Positions 27,815-39,458 of a stretch of 64,000 nt of DNA are shown one piece after another. The stretch's first letter is position 1; each line of letters begins with the position of its first letter. Source of the stretch: an uncultured Clostridia bacterium (GTDB lineage: Bacteria > Bacillota > Clostridia > UBA1381); the NCBI GenBank assembly GCA_947624165.1, contig CANQJC010000003.1:37885-101884 (forward strand), written 5' to 3'. Both the position numbers and the translations under genes were made by a program. The notes under the pieces were generated by a model. It saw only the letters and a list, made by a program, of their open reading frames with translations. It did not search any database and was not told where the DNA came from.

Positions 27815-27864
27815 CATAAATATTTAAAAATTAGCTCGGACTAACATTATTAGGAGGTATTACA

Positions 27865-29940
27865 ATGAGTAATGTTGCACAAATCTTCGGCAGCAAAGTA
27901 TTCAACCTGCCGACAATGAAGGAACGTCTCCCGAAGGAAACGTACAAGTCGCTTGTAAAGACTATCAACGACGGCACAAAGCTTGACATTTCCGTCGCGG
28001 AAGTCGTTGCGCACGCGATGAAGGACTGGGCGATCGAGAACGGTTGTACGCATTATACGCACTGGTTCCAGCCTATGACGGGTCTTACGGCGGAGAAGCA
28101 CGATTCATTTATCCAGCCGACAGATGACAGAACGGTCATCATGGAATTTTCGGGCAAAGAGCTTGTAATGGGCGAACCCGACGCATCGTCATTCCCCTCA
28201 GGCGGTCTGAGAGCCACGTTCGAAGCAAGAGGTTACACGGCATGGGATCCGACGTCATTCGCATTCATTAAGGATAATTCATTGTATATCCCGACATCGT
28301 TCGTTTCGTACAGCGGTGAGGTGCTTGACAAGAAAACTCCCCTGCTCCGTTCGGAAGCGGCGATAGATAAGGCGGCGAAAAAGGTTCTTGCTCTTTTCGG
28401 CAAACACCCGAAGAGAGTTGTCGCTTACGTAGGTCCCGAGCAGGAATATTTCCTTGTTGATAAAAACCTCAGAAATAAGCGTAAGGACTTACTTTTGACA
28501 GGCAGAACGCTTTTCGGCGCGAAACCCGCGAAAGGTCAGGAAATGGACGACCACTACTTTGGTCAGATAAAAGAAAGAGTCGCAAGCTTCATGAAGGAAG
28601 TTGACGAGGAGCTTTGGAAATTAGGCGTATTTGCAAAGACAAAGCACAACGAAGTTGCTCCCGCTCAGCATGAAATAGCACCCGTATTTTCAACGACAAA
28701 CATCTCCAATGACCATAACCAGCTTACCATGGAGGTTTTGAAGAAGGTTGCCGATCATCACGGTCTTTATTGTCTCCTTCACGAAAAGCCTTATGACGGT
28801 ATTAACGGAAGCGGCAAGCACAACAACTGGTCTATCGGCACGTCCGACGGCGAGCTTCTGTTAAGACCCGGCAAGAAGCCGGAGGAAAATGTTCAGTTCC
28901 TGCTGTTCCTCGCGGCTGTTATTAAGGCTATCGACGATTACGCGGATATCCTGAGAGCGTCCGTAGCTACTGCGGGTAACGATCACCGTCTCGGTGCGAA
29001 CGAAGCACCGCCCGCGATTATTTCGATGTATCTCGGCGATCAGCTTGCGGCTGTTGTGGATCGTCTTAAGAAGCATAAGGATGTTAAGAGCGCGTCGGGC
29101 GACCTGATCGAAACAGGCGTTGATTCACTCCCCGACATCGAGAGAGACACTACCGACAGAAACAGAACGTCGCCGTTTGCCTTCACCGGCAACCGCTTTG
29201 AATTCCGCGCACCCGGTTCGAGACAGTCGATAGCCGGTATCAACATTGTTATTAACACCATCGTTGCCGAAACGCTTACCGAAATCGCAGATGAGCTTGA
29301 GGGCAGCAAGGATATTAAAAAGGATGCGTTTGATCTTGCCGTTAAGATCTTCTCGGAGCATGACAGGATCATATTCAACGGTAACGGTTACAGTGACGAA
29401 TGGATAGCCGAAGCGGAAAAGAGAGGTCTTTACAATCTCAAAACTACGCCGGACGCACTTCCCCATTTCGTATCACAGAAGTCTATCGACCTGTTCACGA
29501 AGCAGGGCGTATTCACCGAGCTTGAAGTCAAGACGCGCGGTGAGATCATGATGGAGGATTATAACAATACCGTTCATTTCGAAATGCTTACAATGCTTGA
29601 AATGGCAAAGCAGGAGATCCTGCCCGCATGTCTCAAATACACCAACTTCCTTGCGTCCGATTACGCTTCGAAGAAGTCGCTCGGTATCGATGCTCCAAAC
29701 GAGCTTGAAAGAGTTAAGAAGCTCACTTCTCTTACCGAAGAACTTATCGCAAAAATCGACGTACTGGACGCTGCTACCGATATACCCGATGTTGATGTTT
29801 ACGCGATAGGCATGTACTACAAGGAGACTGTTCTGCCCGCTATGGAGACGCTGCGCGAGACGGCTGACACGCTCGAAACCATGGTATCGAGAGAATATTG
29901 GCCCTTCCCGACATACACAGATTTACTCTATCTGGTATAA
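27865..29940 (+). CDS. glnN: Glutamine synthetase type III
   Basis: 691 aa; [20 protein letters not shown]...[21 protein letters not shown]...EYFLVDK...[14 protein letters not shown]...[11 protein letters not shown]. Confidence 0.96.
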   Translation: MSNVAQIFGSKVFNLPTMKERLPKETYKSLVKTINDGTKLDISVAEVVAHAMKDWAIENGCTHYTHWFQPMTGLTAEKHDSFIQPTDDRTVIMEFSGKELVMGEPDASSFPSGGLRATFEARGYTAWDPTSFAFIKDNSLYIPTSFVSYSGEVLDKKTPLLRSEAAIDKAAKKVLALFGKHPKRVVAYVGPEQEYFLVDKNLRNKRKDLLLTGRTLFGAKPAKGQEMDDHYFGQIKERVASFMKEVDEELWKLGVFAKTKHNEVAPAQHEIAPVFSTTNISNDHNQLTMEVLKKVADHHGLYCLLHEKPYDGINGSGKHNNWSIGTSDGELLLRPGKKPEENVQFLLFLAAVIKAIDDYADILRASVATAGNDHRLGANEAPPAIISMYLGDQLAAVVDRLKKHKDVKSASGDLIETGVDSLPDIERDTTDRNRTSPFAFTGNRFEFRAPGSRQSIAGINIVINTIVAETLTEIADELEGSKDIKKDAFDLAVKIFSEHDRIIFNGNGYSDEWIAEAEKRGLYNLKTTPDALPHFVSQKSIDLFTKQGVFTELEVKTRGEIMMEDYNNTVHFEMLTMLEMAKQEILPACLKYTNFLASDYASKKSLGIDAPNELERVKKLTSLTEELIAKIDVLDAATDIPDVDVYAIGMYYKETVLPAMETLRETADTLETMVSREYWPFPTYTDLLYLV

Positions 29941-29957
29941 TGGTATATTAAACTACA

Positions 29958-29993
29958 TAAGCCGCCCGGACGGAAGTTTGGGCGGCTTTTTAT
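29958..29993 (+). terminator. Terminator of glnN
   Basis: aagccgcccggacggaagtttgggcggctttttat. Confidence 0.8.
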
Positions 29994-30018
29994 CATAGTT
30001 GCTGCGGCGTTTGATATA

Positions 30019-30047
30019 TTGACATTGGTATTCAGTTGTAGTATAAT
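30019..30047 (+). promoter_or_regulatory. Sigma-A-type promoter for the LRR protein gene
   Basis: TTGACA - 17 bp - TATAAT. Confidence 0.7.
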
Positions 30048-30104
30048 TGATTTAGCGCGCAATGTGTGAAATAAATAACAACAGTAGAGAAAAGGGGTAT
30101 TTTT

Positions 30105-31808
30105 ATGAAAAAATTCATTTCGTTAATTGTGGTGCTGAGTATGTTATGCTCCGTTATGGGTATAACAGTATTTTCGGCGGAGAATTCCGATCTGAGTAAC
30201 ATTGAAAACAAAGACGATTTTGTGTATAATGAAGCCGGAAAAATAACATCGTATACGGGCGATAACGGAATATGTGAAATTCCTGAAGGCGCAGAGGTGA
30301 ACAGTCTGAACGGAAATCCAATTGAAAAGCTTATTGTAAACAAGGGCGTTAACCTCTCTCCCCTCCCCGCTTCCGCACAGACAACTCTAAAGGAAGCAGA
30401 ATTTAAAGAGGGTGTGACGGAGGTGGATTACAGGTATTTTGAGGACTGCGAAGCTCTTGAAAAGGTTACATTGCCGTCAACCCTGACGAAAATCGGCGAC
30501 CGAGCCTTTATGAATTGCAAGAATCTTAAAACAATTGAATGGTCCGACGGCTTGCAGTCAATCGGCGAATACGCTTTTTACGGCACGTCGCCGACGGGTG
30601 ATATTATTATGCCCGATACTGTTACATATGTCGGGGACAGCGCGTTTAGCGATTGCGGGTCGCTTGATAAGGTACATTTGTCAGACAATATTACAAATGT
30701 TCCGAAAAGCACGTGGTTCGCGGGAACAGAGATAAAGGAGATTAACATTCCCGATGCGCTGCTTGACAATCCGCCTGTGCTGTCCGCACAGGAAATTACC
30801 TTTAATTCCGATATGACGGTTAAAATCTTTAAAGCCGTCAGAGGTTCAAATTGGTGCAGCGATAAATATCTGAAAGGTAAAACGGATAAGAGTATCGGTG
30901 ATTACAAGGGATATGTCGTCGTGGAGGACACGGTTTTGAAGTACACCTCAGATGAAAAAGATCCGATAGTTCCCGAAGGTATAAAGTCAATTACCGAATA
31001 TGCGTTCGCGTACCGTGATATTGATACGGTTACATTCCCCACAACCTTGGAAAGCATTGAGAGCAGCGCGTTCGCATACACTACGCTCAAAGAAGTAACC
31101 ATACCTAAAAACGTAAAGGTAATAAGTGACGGCGCGTTCAGAGAATGTCCGCTGATTGAAAAGGTTACCTTTGAGGGTGCTCCCGAGGTCGGAAACTCGT
31201 TTCATGAGAGCGGGTTGCTGACAAAAGACAACGTAATCATCAAAGACGAATCAATAAAGCTGTCAAAAGACTTCTATGACTTTATCGGTGTAGAAAACAA
31301 TATGGATCATTTTTATAAGCAATTGGCGGATAACGGAACTGTTGTCGAAAACGCTTCAGCTCCCGCGCCGACAGCGACGCCGTCGCCAAGCGCGGAGCCT
31401 GACGTTACGCCAAAACCGAGCGCAAAGCCCGACATTACGCCGTTACCGACGGACGAGGGCAAGCTGTACGTCGAAAACGGCGAGACGCCGGTTATAAAAG
31501 TCGGCGATAAAACGGTTGATTTCCCCGACGCGAAGCCGTTCATAGACGATAACGGCAGAACACAGGTGCCGGTACGCGCCGTGTCGGAAATGCTTGACGC
31601 TAAAGTAGGCTGGTCACAGGAAACACAGACGGCAACTATTGAGAAGGACGGCGCGGCAGTATCGCTGACACTCGGAAGCAACGTAATGCTCGTGGACGGT
31701 AATGCCGTGGTTATGGACACAGCGGCGATCATCAAAGAGGAAAGAATATTCATACCCGTGCGCTTTGTCGGTGAAGCACTTGGACTTACGGTGGTATGGG
31801 AAGAATGA
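30105..31808 (+). CDS. Secreted BspA-type leucine-rich-repeat (LRR_5) protein with C-terminal copper amine oxidase N-terminal-like (stalk) domain
   Basis: Signal peptide; LRR_5 repeats (ALEKVTLPSTLTKIGDRAFMNCKNLKTIEWSDGLQSIGEYAFYG); Pro/Thr linker; VPVRAVSEMLDAKVGWSQETQTATI...ERIFIPVRFVGEALGLTVVWEE. Confidence 0.88.
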   Translation: MKKFISLIVVLSMLCSVMGITVFSAENSDLSNIENKDDFVYNEAGKITSYTGDNGICEIPEGAEVNSLNGNPIEKLIVNKGVNLSPLPASAQTTLKEAEFKEGVTEVDYRYFEDCEALEKVTLPSTLTKIGDRAFMNCKNLKTIEWSDGLQSIGEYAFYGTSPTGDIIMPDTVTYVGDSAFSDCGSLDKVHLSDNITNVPKSTWFAGTEIKEINIPDALLDNPPVLSAQEITFNSDMTVKIFKAVRGSNWCSDKYLKGKTDKSIGDYKGYVVVEDTVLKYTSDEKDPIVPEGIKSITEYAFAYRDIDTVTFPTTLESIESSAFAYTTLKEVTIPKNVKVISDGAFRECPLIEKVTFEGAPEVGNSFHESGLLTKDNVIIKDESIKLSKDFYDFIGVENNMDHFYKQLADNGTVVENASAPAPTATPSPSAEPDVTPKPSAKPDITPLPTDEGKLYVENGETPVIKVGDKTVDFPDAKPFIDDNGRTQVPVRAVSEMLDAKVGWSQETQTATIEKDGAAVSLTLGSNVMLVDGNAVVMDTAAIIKEERIFIPVRFVGEALGLTVVWEE

Positions 31809-31823
31809 GGACAAACTCTGCAT

Positions 31824-31860
31824 AAAAAAACGCTCAGACTTTATCTGAGCGTTTTTTGTT
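31824..31860. terminator. Bidirectional terminator between convergent LRR and MATE genes
   Basis: aaaaaaacgctcagactttatctgagcgttttttg. Confidence 0.85.
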
Positions 31861-33202
31861 AGCGCAGGAGGTAATACGTGTCTTTATATTTCCAAATATA
31901 ATACGCCGCCAAGATGAGCGTCAGAAATTCTGCCGCCGGTACGGCGAACCATATTCCGTCTACGCCGAAAAGTGCCGCGAAACCGATTATAAACAGCGAT
32001 GTAAGTCCGAGCGTGCGTATAAACGAAATTATCGCCGAAACCTTGCCGTTTGAGTACGCGGTAAAAAGCGACGAAGCGAATATATTATAGCCCTTGAACA
32101 GATATCCCGACGCGAACAGCAGCATTCCGCGCTTCGCGATCTCAAATACCACTGTACCCGACTTCGCGAACGTCAGCACAAGCGGTGCGCGGAAAATTAC
32201 GGTAAGCACCGTCACGGCTACGGAGAAAAGTCCGAGGAAAACCATACTTATTCTGAAAATTTTACCAAGCTTCTCCTTTTCCTCCGCGCCGTAGTTATAG
32301 CTTATCACCGGCGCAACGCCCATCGAGTAGCCTATGCTCACGGCGACGAGGAAAAAGTCGATATACAGCACGATCGTGATCGCGGCAACTCCGTCCTGTC
32401 CCGCGAAGCGCATCATCGCGAGATTAAACAGAAGCGTGGTAATGCTCATCGCAAGATTATTTACCATTTCCGACGAACCGTTTGTGACGGTCGAAACAAG
32501 CGCGCGTCTATCGCGGCGCGGCGTTACGAAATGTACCAGCCCGTTTTTGTTGCGCGCAAAGTAAATCGTACCGACTACCGTTTGAATCGTATATCCGATA
32601 CCCGTAGCCAAAGCCGCGCCCGATATCCCCATGCCGCACGGCTTTATGAACACGTAGTCGAGGATTATGTTCGCTATACCGCCCGTAAGCGACAGCGCGA
32701 GCATCAGCTTAGGCTTGCCGTCGGCTAAAATCGCGCCGTGAACGTACATCTGCATTATCGAAAACGGTATGAAAAACGCCGATACGAGCGCGTAATCGTA
32801 ACAGTAATCGTAAATTGCCGCGTTCGCGCCGAGGAAAATAATTATCGGTTTTATGAACGCAAAAACCAACGCCATTGACACAACGGCGAGCGCGGCTAAA
32901 ACTATGTAAATATACGTAAAATCCCGATTCGCTTCAAGATTCCTGCCCGCTCCGTTTTTTATCGAAACGACAGCCGACATACCCGTGCCGAACATTGTTC
33001 CCGTTCCTGTGGCAAGTCCCAAAATCGGGAACACGATATTTACCGCCGAAAGCGCGTCCGTGTTCACGAGCCGCGACACGAAAATTCCGTCCACGATCGT
33101 ATACATCGAAGTGAAAATCATCATTATTATCGTGGGTATCGTGAATTTAATAAGAGCGCGAAACGAGATTTCCATCGATAATGAATTTTGCGGTGTACTC
33201 AT
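31859..33202 (-). CDS. MATE family efflux transporter
   Basis: FTIPTIIMMIFTSMYTIVDGIFVSRLVNTDALSAVNIVFPILGLATGTGTMFGTGMSAVVSIKNGAG. Confidence 0.92.
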   Translation of the reverse strand: MSTPQNSLSMEISFRALIKFTIPTIIMMIFTSMYTIVDGIFVSRLVNTDALSAVNIVFPILGLATGTGTMFGTGMSAVVSIKNGAGRNLEANRDFTYIYIVLAALAVVSMALVFAFIKPIIIFLGANAAIYDYCYDYALVSAFFIPFSIMQMYVHGAILADGKPKLMLALSLTGGIANIILDYVFIKPCGMGISGAALATGIGYTIQTVVGTIYFARNKNGLVHFVTPRRDRRALVSTVTNGSSEMVNNLAMSITTLLFNLAMMRFAGQDGVAAITIVLYIDFFLVAVSIGYSMGVAPVISYNYGAEEKEKLGKIFRISMVFLGLFSVAVTVLTVIFRAPLVLTFAKSGTVVFEIAKRGMLLFASGYLFKGYNIFASSLFTAYSNGKVSAIISFIRTLGLTSLFIIGFAALFGVDGIWFAVPAAEFLTLILAAYYIWKYKDTYYLLR

Positions 33203-33204
33203 TT

Positions 33205-33756
33205 TTAAATTTCCCTGTATTTTGCCTGTCCCGTTTCATATAGGTCGCAGCCTTCACAATCTGTAAGAACTACTGCGGGAAAATCCTCGACCTCAAGGCG
33301 GCGTATAGCTTCCGTACCCAAATCGTCATACGCCACGACTTCGGCTTTTTTTATTGATTGGGCTATAAGCGCGCCCGCGCCGCCTATTGCTCCGAAATAA
33401 ACGCAGCCGTTACGCACGATCGCGTCCGTAACGTCTTTGTTTCGCGCGCCCTTTCCGATCATCGCTGTCAATCCGCAGTCAAGCAAAAGCGGCGTATAAG
33501 CGTCCATTCTGCCCGACGTAGTCGGACCGCATGAACCAATGACCTCGCCCGGTTTAGCCGGACACGGGCCGGCATAGTATATTATATTGTTTTTCAAATC
33601 GATAGGAAACGTGCCGTTTTTTTTATAATCGACGCACATACGTTCATGCGCCGCGTCGCGCGCGGTATATATTACGCCGGATATAAGCACACTGTCGCCC
33701 GCTTTAAGGGTTTTTACCGTTTCCTTTGATAGCGGAGCGATAATTTTCTTTTCCAT
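33205..33756 (-). CDS. Class I fumarate hydratase beta-subunit-like (C-terminal domain) protein
   Basis: LKAGDSVLISGVIYTARDAAHERM...YYAGPCPAKPGEVIGSCGPTTSGRMD...MIGKGARN...YFGAIGGAGALIAQSIK. Confidence 0.9.
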   Translation of the reverse strand: MEKKIIAPLSKETVKTLKAGDSVLISGVIYTARDAAHERMCVDYKKNGTFPIDLKNNIIYYAGPCPAKPGEVIGSCGPTTSGRMDAYTPLLLDCGLTAMIGKGARNKDVTDAIVRNGCVYFGAIGGAGALIAQSIKKAEVVAYDDLGTEAIRRLEVEDFPAVVLTDCEGCDLYETGQAKYREI

Positions 33757-33782
33757 CGTTTTACCTCCTCAATGAATATTTA

Positions 33783-33828
33783 TAGGGGCGGCTATCAGCC
33801 GCCCGCGGGCGACCAACGGTCGCCCCTA
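33783..33828. repeat. REP-like compound palindromic element
   Basis: TAGGGGCG...CGCCCCTA bracketing two hairpins: ggcggct-atc-agccgcc (33787-33803) and gggcgacc-aac-ggtcgccc (33807-33825). Confidence 0.75.
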
Positions 33829-33854
33829 CAACACATTGGTTTACATAATTATTT

Positions 33855-34472
33855 TTATTCTATCGTCCATTCTATTTTTCCCGCAACGCCGCTTGTCTTA
33901 CCCATACGGCTTTCGGAAATTTCAAAGGCTTTTTTCAGCGCGCTGCCAAACGAGCGATAAACGGCTTCCCAGATATGATGTCCGTTAGTACCCTTGAAAA
34001 TATCAATATGGACGGTACATAACGCGCCCTGCGCAAATCCGTCAAGGAACGTCTCAAGGTCGTCCGTATCCATGCCCTCAACCGACTGAGACATCGTAAC
34101 GCCGTGATACGATATATCGCAATAAGCACGCGATTCGAAGCTGATACAGGTTTGCGCCTTTGCTTCGTCAATAATGCCGAACGCGTCGCCAAAACCGACC
34201 GCGCCGTTTGTGCGGTCTATGTATTCCTTTGCCGCCTTACCGAGCGCGATGCCCAAATCTTCGCATATGACGTGCGTTAAAGTAAATTCATCAAGTTTTA
34301 TATCTGTTGCGATGTTTACTTCGCCGCGCCACGCAATATGCTCAAGCATATGATTGAGAAACGGTATGGGCGTTTTTATATATTTTCTGTAATCCGGCTT
34401 TAACGGCGAAAAGTCCAGCTCTACACCTATTTCCGATTCGGTTGTTCTTCGTTTAACCTTAATTTTTTCCAT
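33855..34472 (-). CDS. hisB: Imidazoleglycerol-phosphate dehydratase
   Basis: RRTTESEIGVELDF...PFLNHMLEHIAWRG...THVICEDLGIALGKA...NGHHIWEAVYRSFGSALKKA. Confidence 0.96.
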   Translation of the reverse strand: MEKIKVKRRTTESEIGVELDFSPLKPDYRKYIKTPIPFLNHMLEHIAWRGEVNIATDIKLDEFTLTHVICEDLGIALGKAAKEYIDRTNGAVGFGDAFGIIDEAKAQTCISFESRAYCDISYHGVTMSQSVEGMDTDDLETFLDGFAQGALCTVHIDIFKGTNGHHIWEAVYRSFGSALKKAFEISESRMGKTSGVAGKIEWTIE

Positions 34473-34474
34473 GA

Positions 34475-35773
34475 TTATTTCCTTTCCTTAACGGCAAGAC
34501 CATGAGTATCAAAGCCTTCTACCTCGGCAAACTTATACGCGTGACCGCGTACCTTCTCGAAGCCGTCTCTCGAAGCGTATCCGACAGACGAACGCTTCAG
34601 AAAATCCATAACGGATACCGACGAAAACGTTTTCGCAAATCCACCCGTCGGAAGTATCGCATTCGGTCCCAAAACGAAGTTGCAGAGCGTGACCGGCGTG
34701 TAGTCGCCCAAAAGTATTTCGCCCGCGTTCTTGATTTTCGGGAGCGTGTCGAACGGCTTTTTCGTCATTACCTCCATATGCTCCGGCGCGTATTCGTTAA
34801 CAAAATCAACAGATTCGTCGAGAGAATCTGTAAGAATGACCCCGCCGTACGTTGTAAGGTTCGTTTCTATCCATTCTCTGCGCTTTTTTGAGATTTTTTC
34901 AAGCTGTCTGTTTACAATAGGGATAACTTTATCAACAAGCTCCTTTGAGTGCGTAACAAGAAGTGCCGCGCTGTCGGGTCCGTGTTCGGCTTCGATCATC
35001 CAATCGAGCGCGACATTCTCGGGATCGGCTTCCTCGTCGGCAAGAACGATTATCTCGCTCGGTCCCGCCGGAAGACCCGCGTCTATATGATTCGCAAGAA
35101 CTCTTTTTGCCGCCGTTGCGTAGCTGTTGCCGGGACCGATAATTTTATGGCACTTTGGAATCGTTTCCGTGCCGTAAGCGACAGCCGCCACAGCTTGTAT
35201 TCCACCGACTTTGTAAATCTCTGTAATACCTATAATTTTTGCGGCGGCAAGAATTGCGTCGTCAACCTCGCCCTTTTCATTCGGGGGCGTTACCACAACG
35301 ATTTTCGGCACCTTCGCTACGACGGCGGGAATACCGAGCATACACAATACCGACGGAAAAGAGCCTTTGCCGTGAGGCACATACAGACATACGTCTACAA
35401 TAGGAGTTGTTTTCTCGCCTACCATCAAACCGTCGTCTACCATGGTGAACCACATTTCCTCGGGAAGCTGCTTCTCATGGAAGTCATAAATATTCTTATA
35501 CGCGTATTCTATCGCCTCGCGCGTTTCCTTGTCAAGACGGTTATATCCCGCTTCGATCTCTTCGGGCTTGACCTTCATTTGATCTGCGGTAAGCTGTACA
35601 TGGTCAAATTTGGCGGTATACTCAAGCACGGCGGTGTCTCCGCGTTCCTTTACGTCGTTTGACACTTCCGTTGCGACCTTCATCTGCTCTGTGATATCAA
35701 GCTCGGCGCGTTTCATAATAAAATCATACTGTTCCTTTGTCATTTCTGACAGCTTATAAATATTCGGCGTCAT
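34475..35773 (-). CDS. hisD: Histidinol dehydrogenase
   Basis: VCLYVPHGKGSFPSVLCMLGIPA...IIGPGNSYATAAKRVL...GPSEIIVLADEEADP...AEHGPDSAALLVT...PTGGFAKTFSSVSV. Confidence 0.96.
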   Translation of the reverse strand: MTPNIYKLSEMTKEQYDFIMKRAELDITEQMKVATEVSNDVKERGDTAVLEYTAKFDHVQLTADQMKVKPEEIEAGYNRLDKETREAIEYAYKNIYDFHEKQLPEEMWFTMVDDGLMVGEKTTPIVDVCLYVPHGKGSFPSVLCMLGIPAVVAKVPKIVVVTPPNEKGEVDDAILAAAKIIGITEIYKVGGIQAVAAVAYGTETIPKCHKIIGPGNSYATAAKRVLANHIDAGLPAGPSEIIVLADEEADPENVALDWMIEAEHGPDSAALLVTHSKELVDKVIPIVNRQLEKISKKRREWIETNLTTYGGVILTDSLDESVDFVNEYAPEHMEVMTKKPFDTLPKIKNAGEILLGDYTPVTLCNFVLGPNAILPTGGFAKTFSSVSVMDFLKRSSVGYASRDGFEKVRGHAYKFAEVEGFDTHGLAVKERK

Positions 35774-35793
35774 CGTTTTCCTCCTAATTGAGT

Positions 35794-36915
35794 TTATTTA
35801 AGAAAATCCTTCATCTTTTCATAGAAGCTTTTCTTCTGCTTATAATTATTATCCTCATCAAAATCCCGAAGGATCTCCTTTTGCTTCGCTGTTAAATTGC
35901 GCGGTACTTCCACATTTACCGTAACATACTGGTCGCCGCGCGATTTGCTTCTCAGATACGGTATGCCCTTACCCTTCATACGGAATCTCGAAGCACTCTG
36001 CGTACCTTCGGGTATCGTCAATTCAACGGGTCCGTCAAGCGTCGGAACTTTAAGCGTCGCGCCCAAAGCCGCCTGAACAAATGTGATAGGCATATCAATA
36101 AGTACGTTATTTCCCTCGCGTCGGAAAATTTCATGCGGACGAACTCTTACCGTAAGCAGAAGATCTCCGCTTTGACCTCCCCTGCTTCCCGCTTCACCCT
36201 TGCCTGAAAGCTGTATGGTTTGTCCGTTGTCTATTCCCGCGGGAATTTGAACCTCTATTGTTTTGTTTTTTCTGACATTTCCCGTACCGCGGCATTCTCT
36301 GCACGGTTCCTTTATTATCTTACCTTCACCGTGACATGTCGGACATACGGTTTCCGTCGTCATATAGCCCAGAATGGTACGTTGCTGCGTCTGTACTCGT
36401 CCCGTACCTCGGCAGTTTGAACAGGTCGTTACGGTAGTACCCTTTTTCGCACCCGTACCGCCGCACGCTTCACATTTTTCCTGTGTCGTAACGTTTAAGC
36501 TGCGTTTACATCCGAATGCTGCTTCCTCAAAGCTTATCTCGACCGCTTGGCGAATATCCGCGCCGCGTTTGGGACCGTTTCTGCGACCGCCGCCAAAGCC
36601 GCCGAAGCCGCCGAACATATCAAATATATCCCCAAAATCAAAACCCGCGCCGTTAAATCCTCCGCCGCCGAAATTCGGATCCACTCCCACGTGTCCGAAT
36701 CTGTCGTAATTTGCTTTTTTCTCAGGATCCGAAAGGACTTGATAGGCTTCGTTTACCTCTTTGAATTTTTCTTCGGCATTTTTGTCGCCCGGATTTAAAT
36801 CAGGATGGTATTTTTTACTTTGCCTTCTGAAAGCTTTCTTTATTTCTTCGTCGGACGCTCCCTTTTGAACGCCCAAAACCTCATAATAATCTCTTTTTTC
36901 AGCCAATTTTTTCAC
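35794..36915 (-). CDS. dnaJ: Molecular chaperone DnaJ
   Basis: [38 protein letters not shown]; Gly-rich region; four CxxCxGxG repeats. Confidence 0.97.
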   Translation of the reverse strand: MKKLAEKRDYYEVLGVQKGASDEEIKKAFRRQSKKYHPDLNPGDKNAEEKFKEVNEAYQVLSDPEKKANYDRFGHVGVDPNFGGGGFNGAGFDFGDIFDMFGGFGGFGGGRRNGPKRGADIRQAVEISFEEAAFGCKRSLNVTTQEKCEACGGTGAKKGTTVTTCSNCRGTGRVQTQQRTILGYMTTETVCPTCHGEGKIIKEPCRECRGTGNVRKNKTIEVQIPAGIDNGQTIQLSGKGEAGSRGGQSGDLLLTVRVRPHEIFRREGNNVLIDMPITFVQAALGATLKVPTLDGPVELTIPEGTQSASRFRMKGKGIPYLRSKSRGDQYVTVNVEVPRNLTAKQKEILRDFDEDNNYKQKKSFYEKMKDFLK

Positions 36916-36992
36916 CTGCCTGATATATTATACTAAATTTGCGTTTATTTGTAAAGAGTGTTTTCATTTATTACGTAAAATATAATTTACCG

Positions 36993-37025
36993 AAAACAGG
37001 GCTGCCGTCATAGCAGCCCTGCGCC
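36993..37025 (-). terminator. Terminator-like hairpin between dnaK and dnaJ
   Basis: Minus strand cagggctgctatgacggcagccctgtttt. Confidence 0.6.
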
Positions 37026-37041
37026 GTTTTAAATAATCATA

Positions 37042-38868
<1,827 letters not shown>

Positions 38869-38893
38869 TTATTTCCTCCTTATAATAATCAAA

Positions 38894-39442
38894 TTAGTTT
38901 GCTACTTTAACCATACTGTGACGAACCACTCGGTTGTCTTTATATATGTAGCCCTTCATAAGCTCCTCCACAACCGTGTTATCATCTATGGTCTCGTCCT
39001 CAATGTGCATTACGGCGTTATGAAGGTTTGGGTCAAACTGCTCTCCGAGTGCTTCGATCGGCTTGATCCCGAGTTTTGACATTGTTTCCTCAAACTGCTT
39101 CATGACCATTTCAACGCCTTCCTTGAGTTTTTTCCCTTCCTCGGTCGTTACCTCGGTCTGTAAGGCGCGTTCAAGATTGTCGCCGATAGGAAGTATCGCC
39201 GCCGCCGCGTCTATGATCGCATCGCCGTAACGCATATCCTTCTCACGCTGTGTACGCTTTTGAAAATTATCAAACTCGGCGTACAGACGCATATATTTAT
39301 CGGTTTGATCTTTAAGCTTTTCCTCAAGAATTTCCTCCTGTGTTTTTTCTTCGGCTTTTTCTTCGGTCGTCTCCTCCGAAACGGTTTCACATTCCGTTTC
39401 TTCTTCGCTGCGTTCGTTATCTAATTCTTCGTTTAATTCCAT
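38894..39442 (-). CDS. grpE: Nucleotide exchange factor GrpE
   Basis: RLYAEFDNFQKRTQREKDMRYGDAI...ILPIGDNLERAL...EAVMKQF...FDPNLHNAVMHIED. Confidence 0.95.
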   Translation of the reverse strand: MELNEELDNERSEEETECETVSEETTEEKAEEKTQEEILEEKLKDQTDKYMRLYAEFDNFQKRTQREKDMRYGDAIIDAAAAILPIGDNLERALQTEVTTEEGKKLKEGVEMVMKQFEETMSKLGIKPIEALGEQFDPNLHNAVMHIEDETIDDNTVVEELMKGYIYKDNRVVRHSMVKVAN

Positions 39443-39458
39443 TTTATTACTCCTTTCC

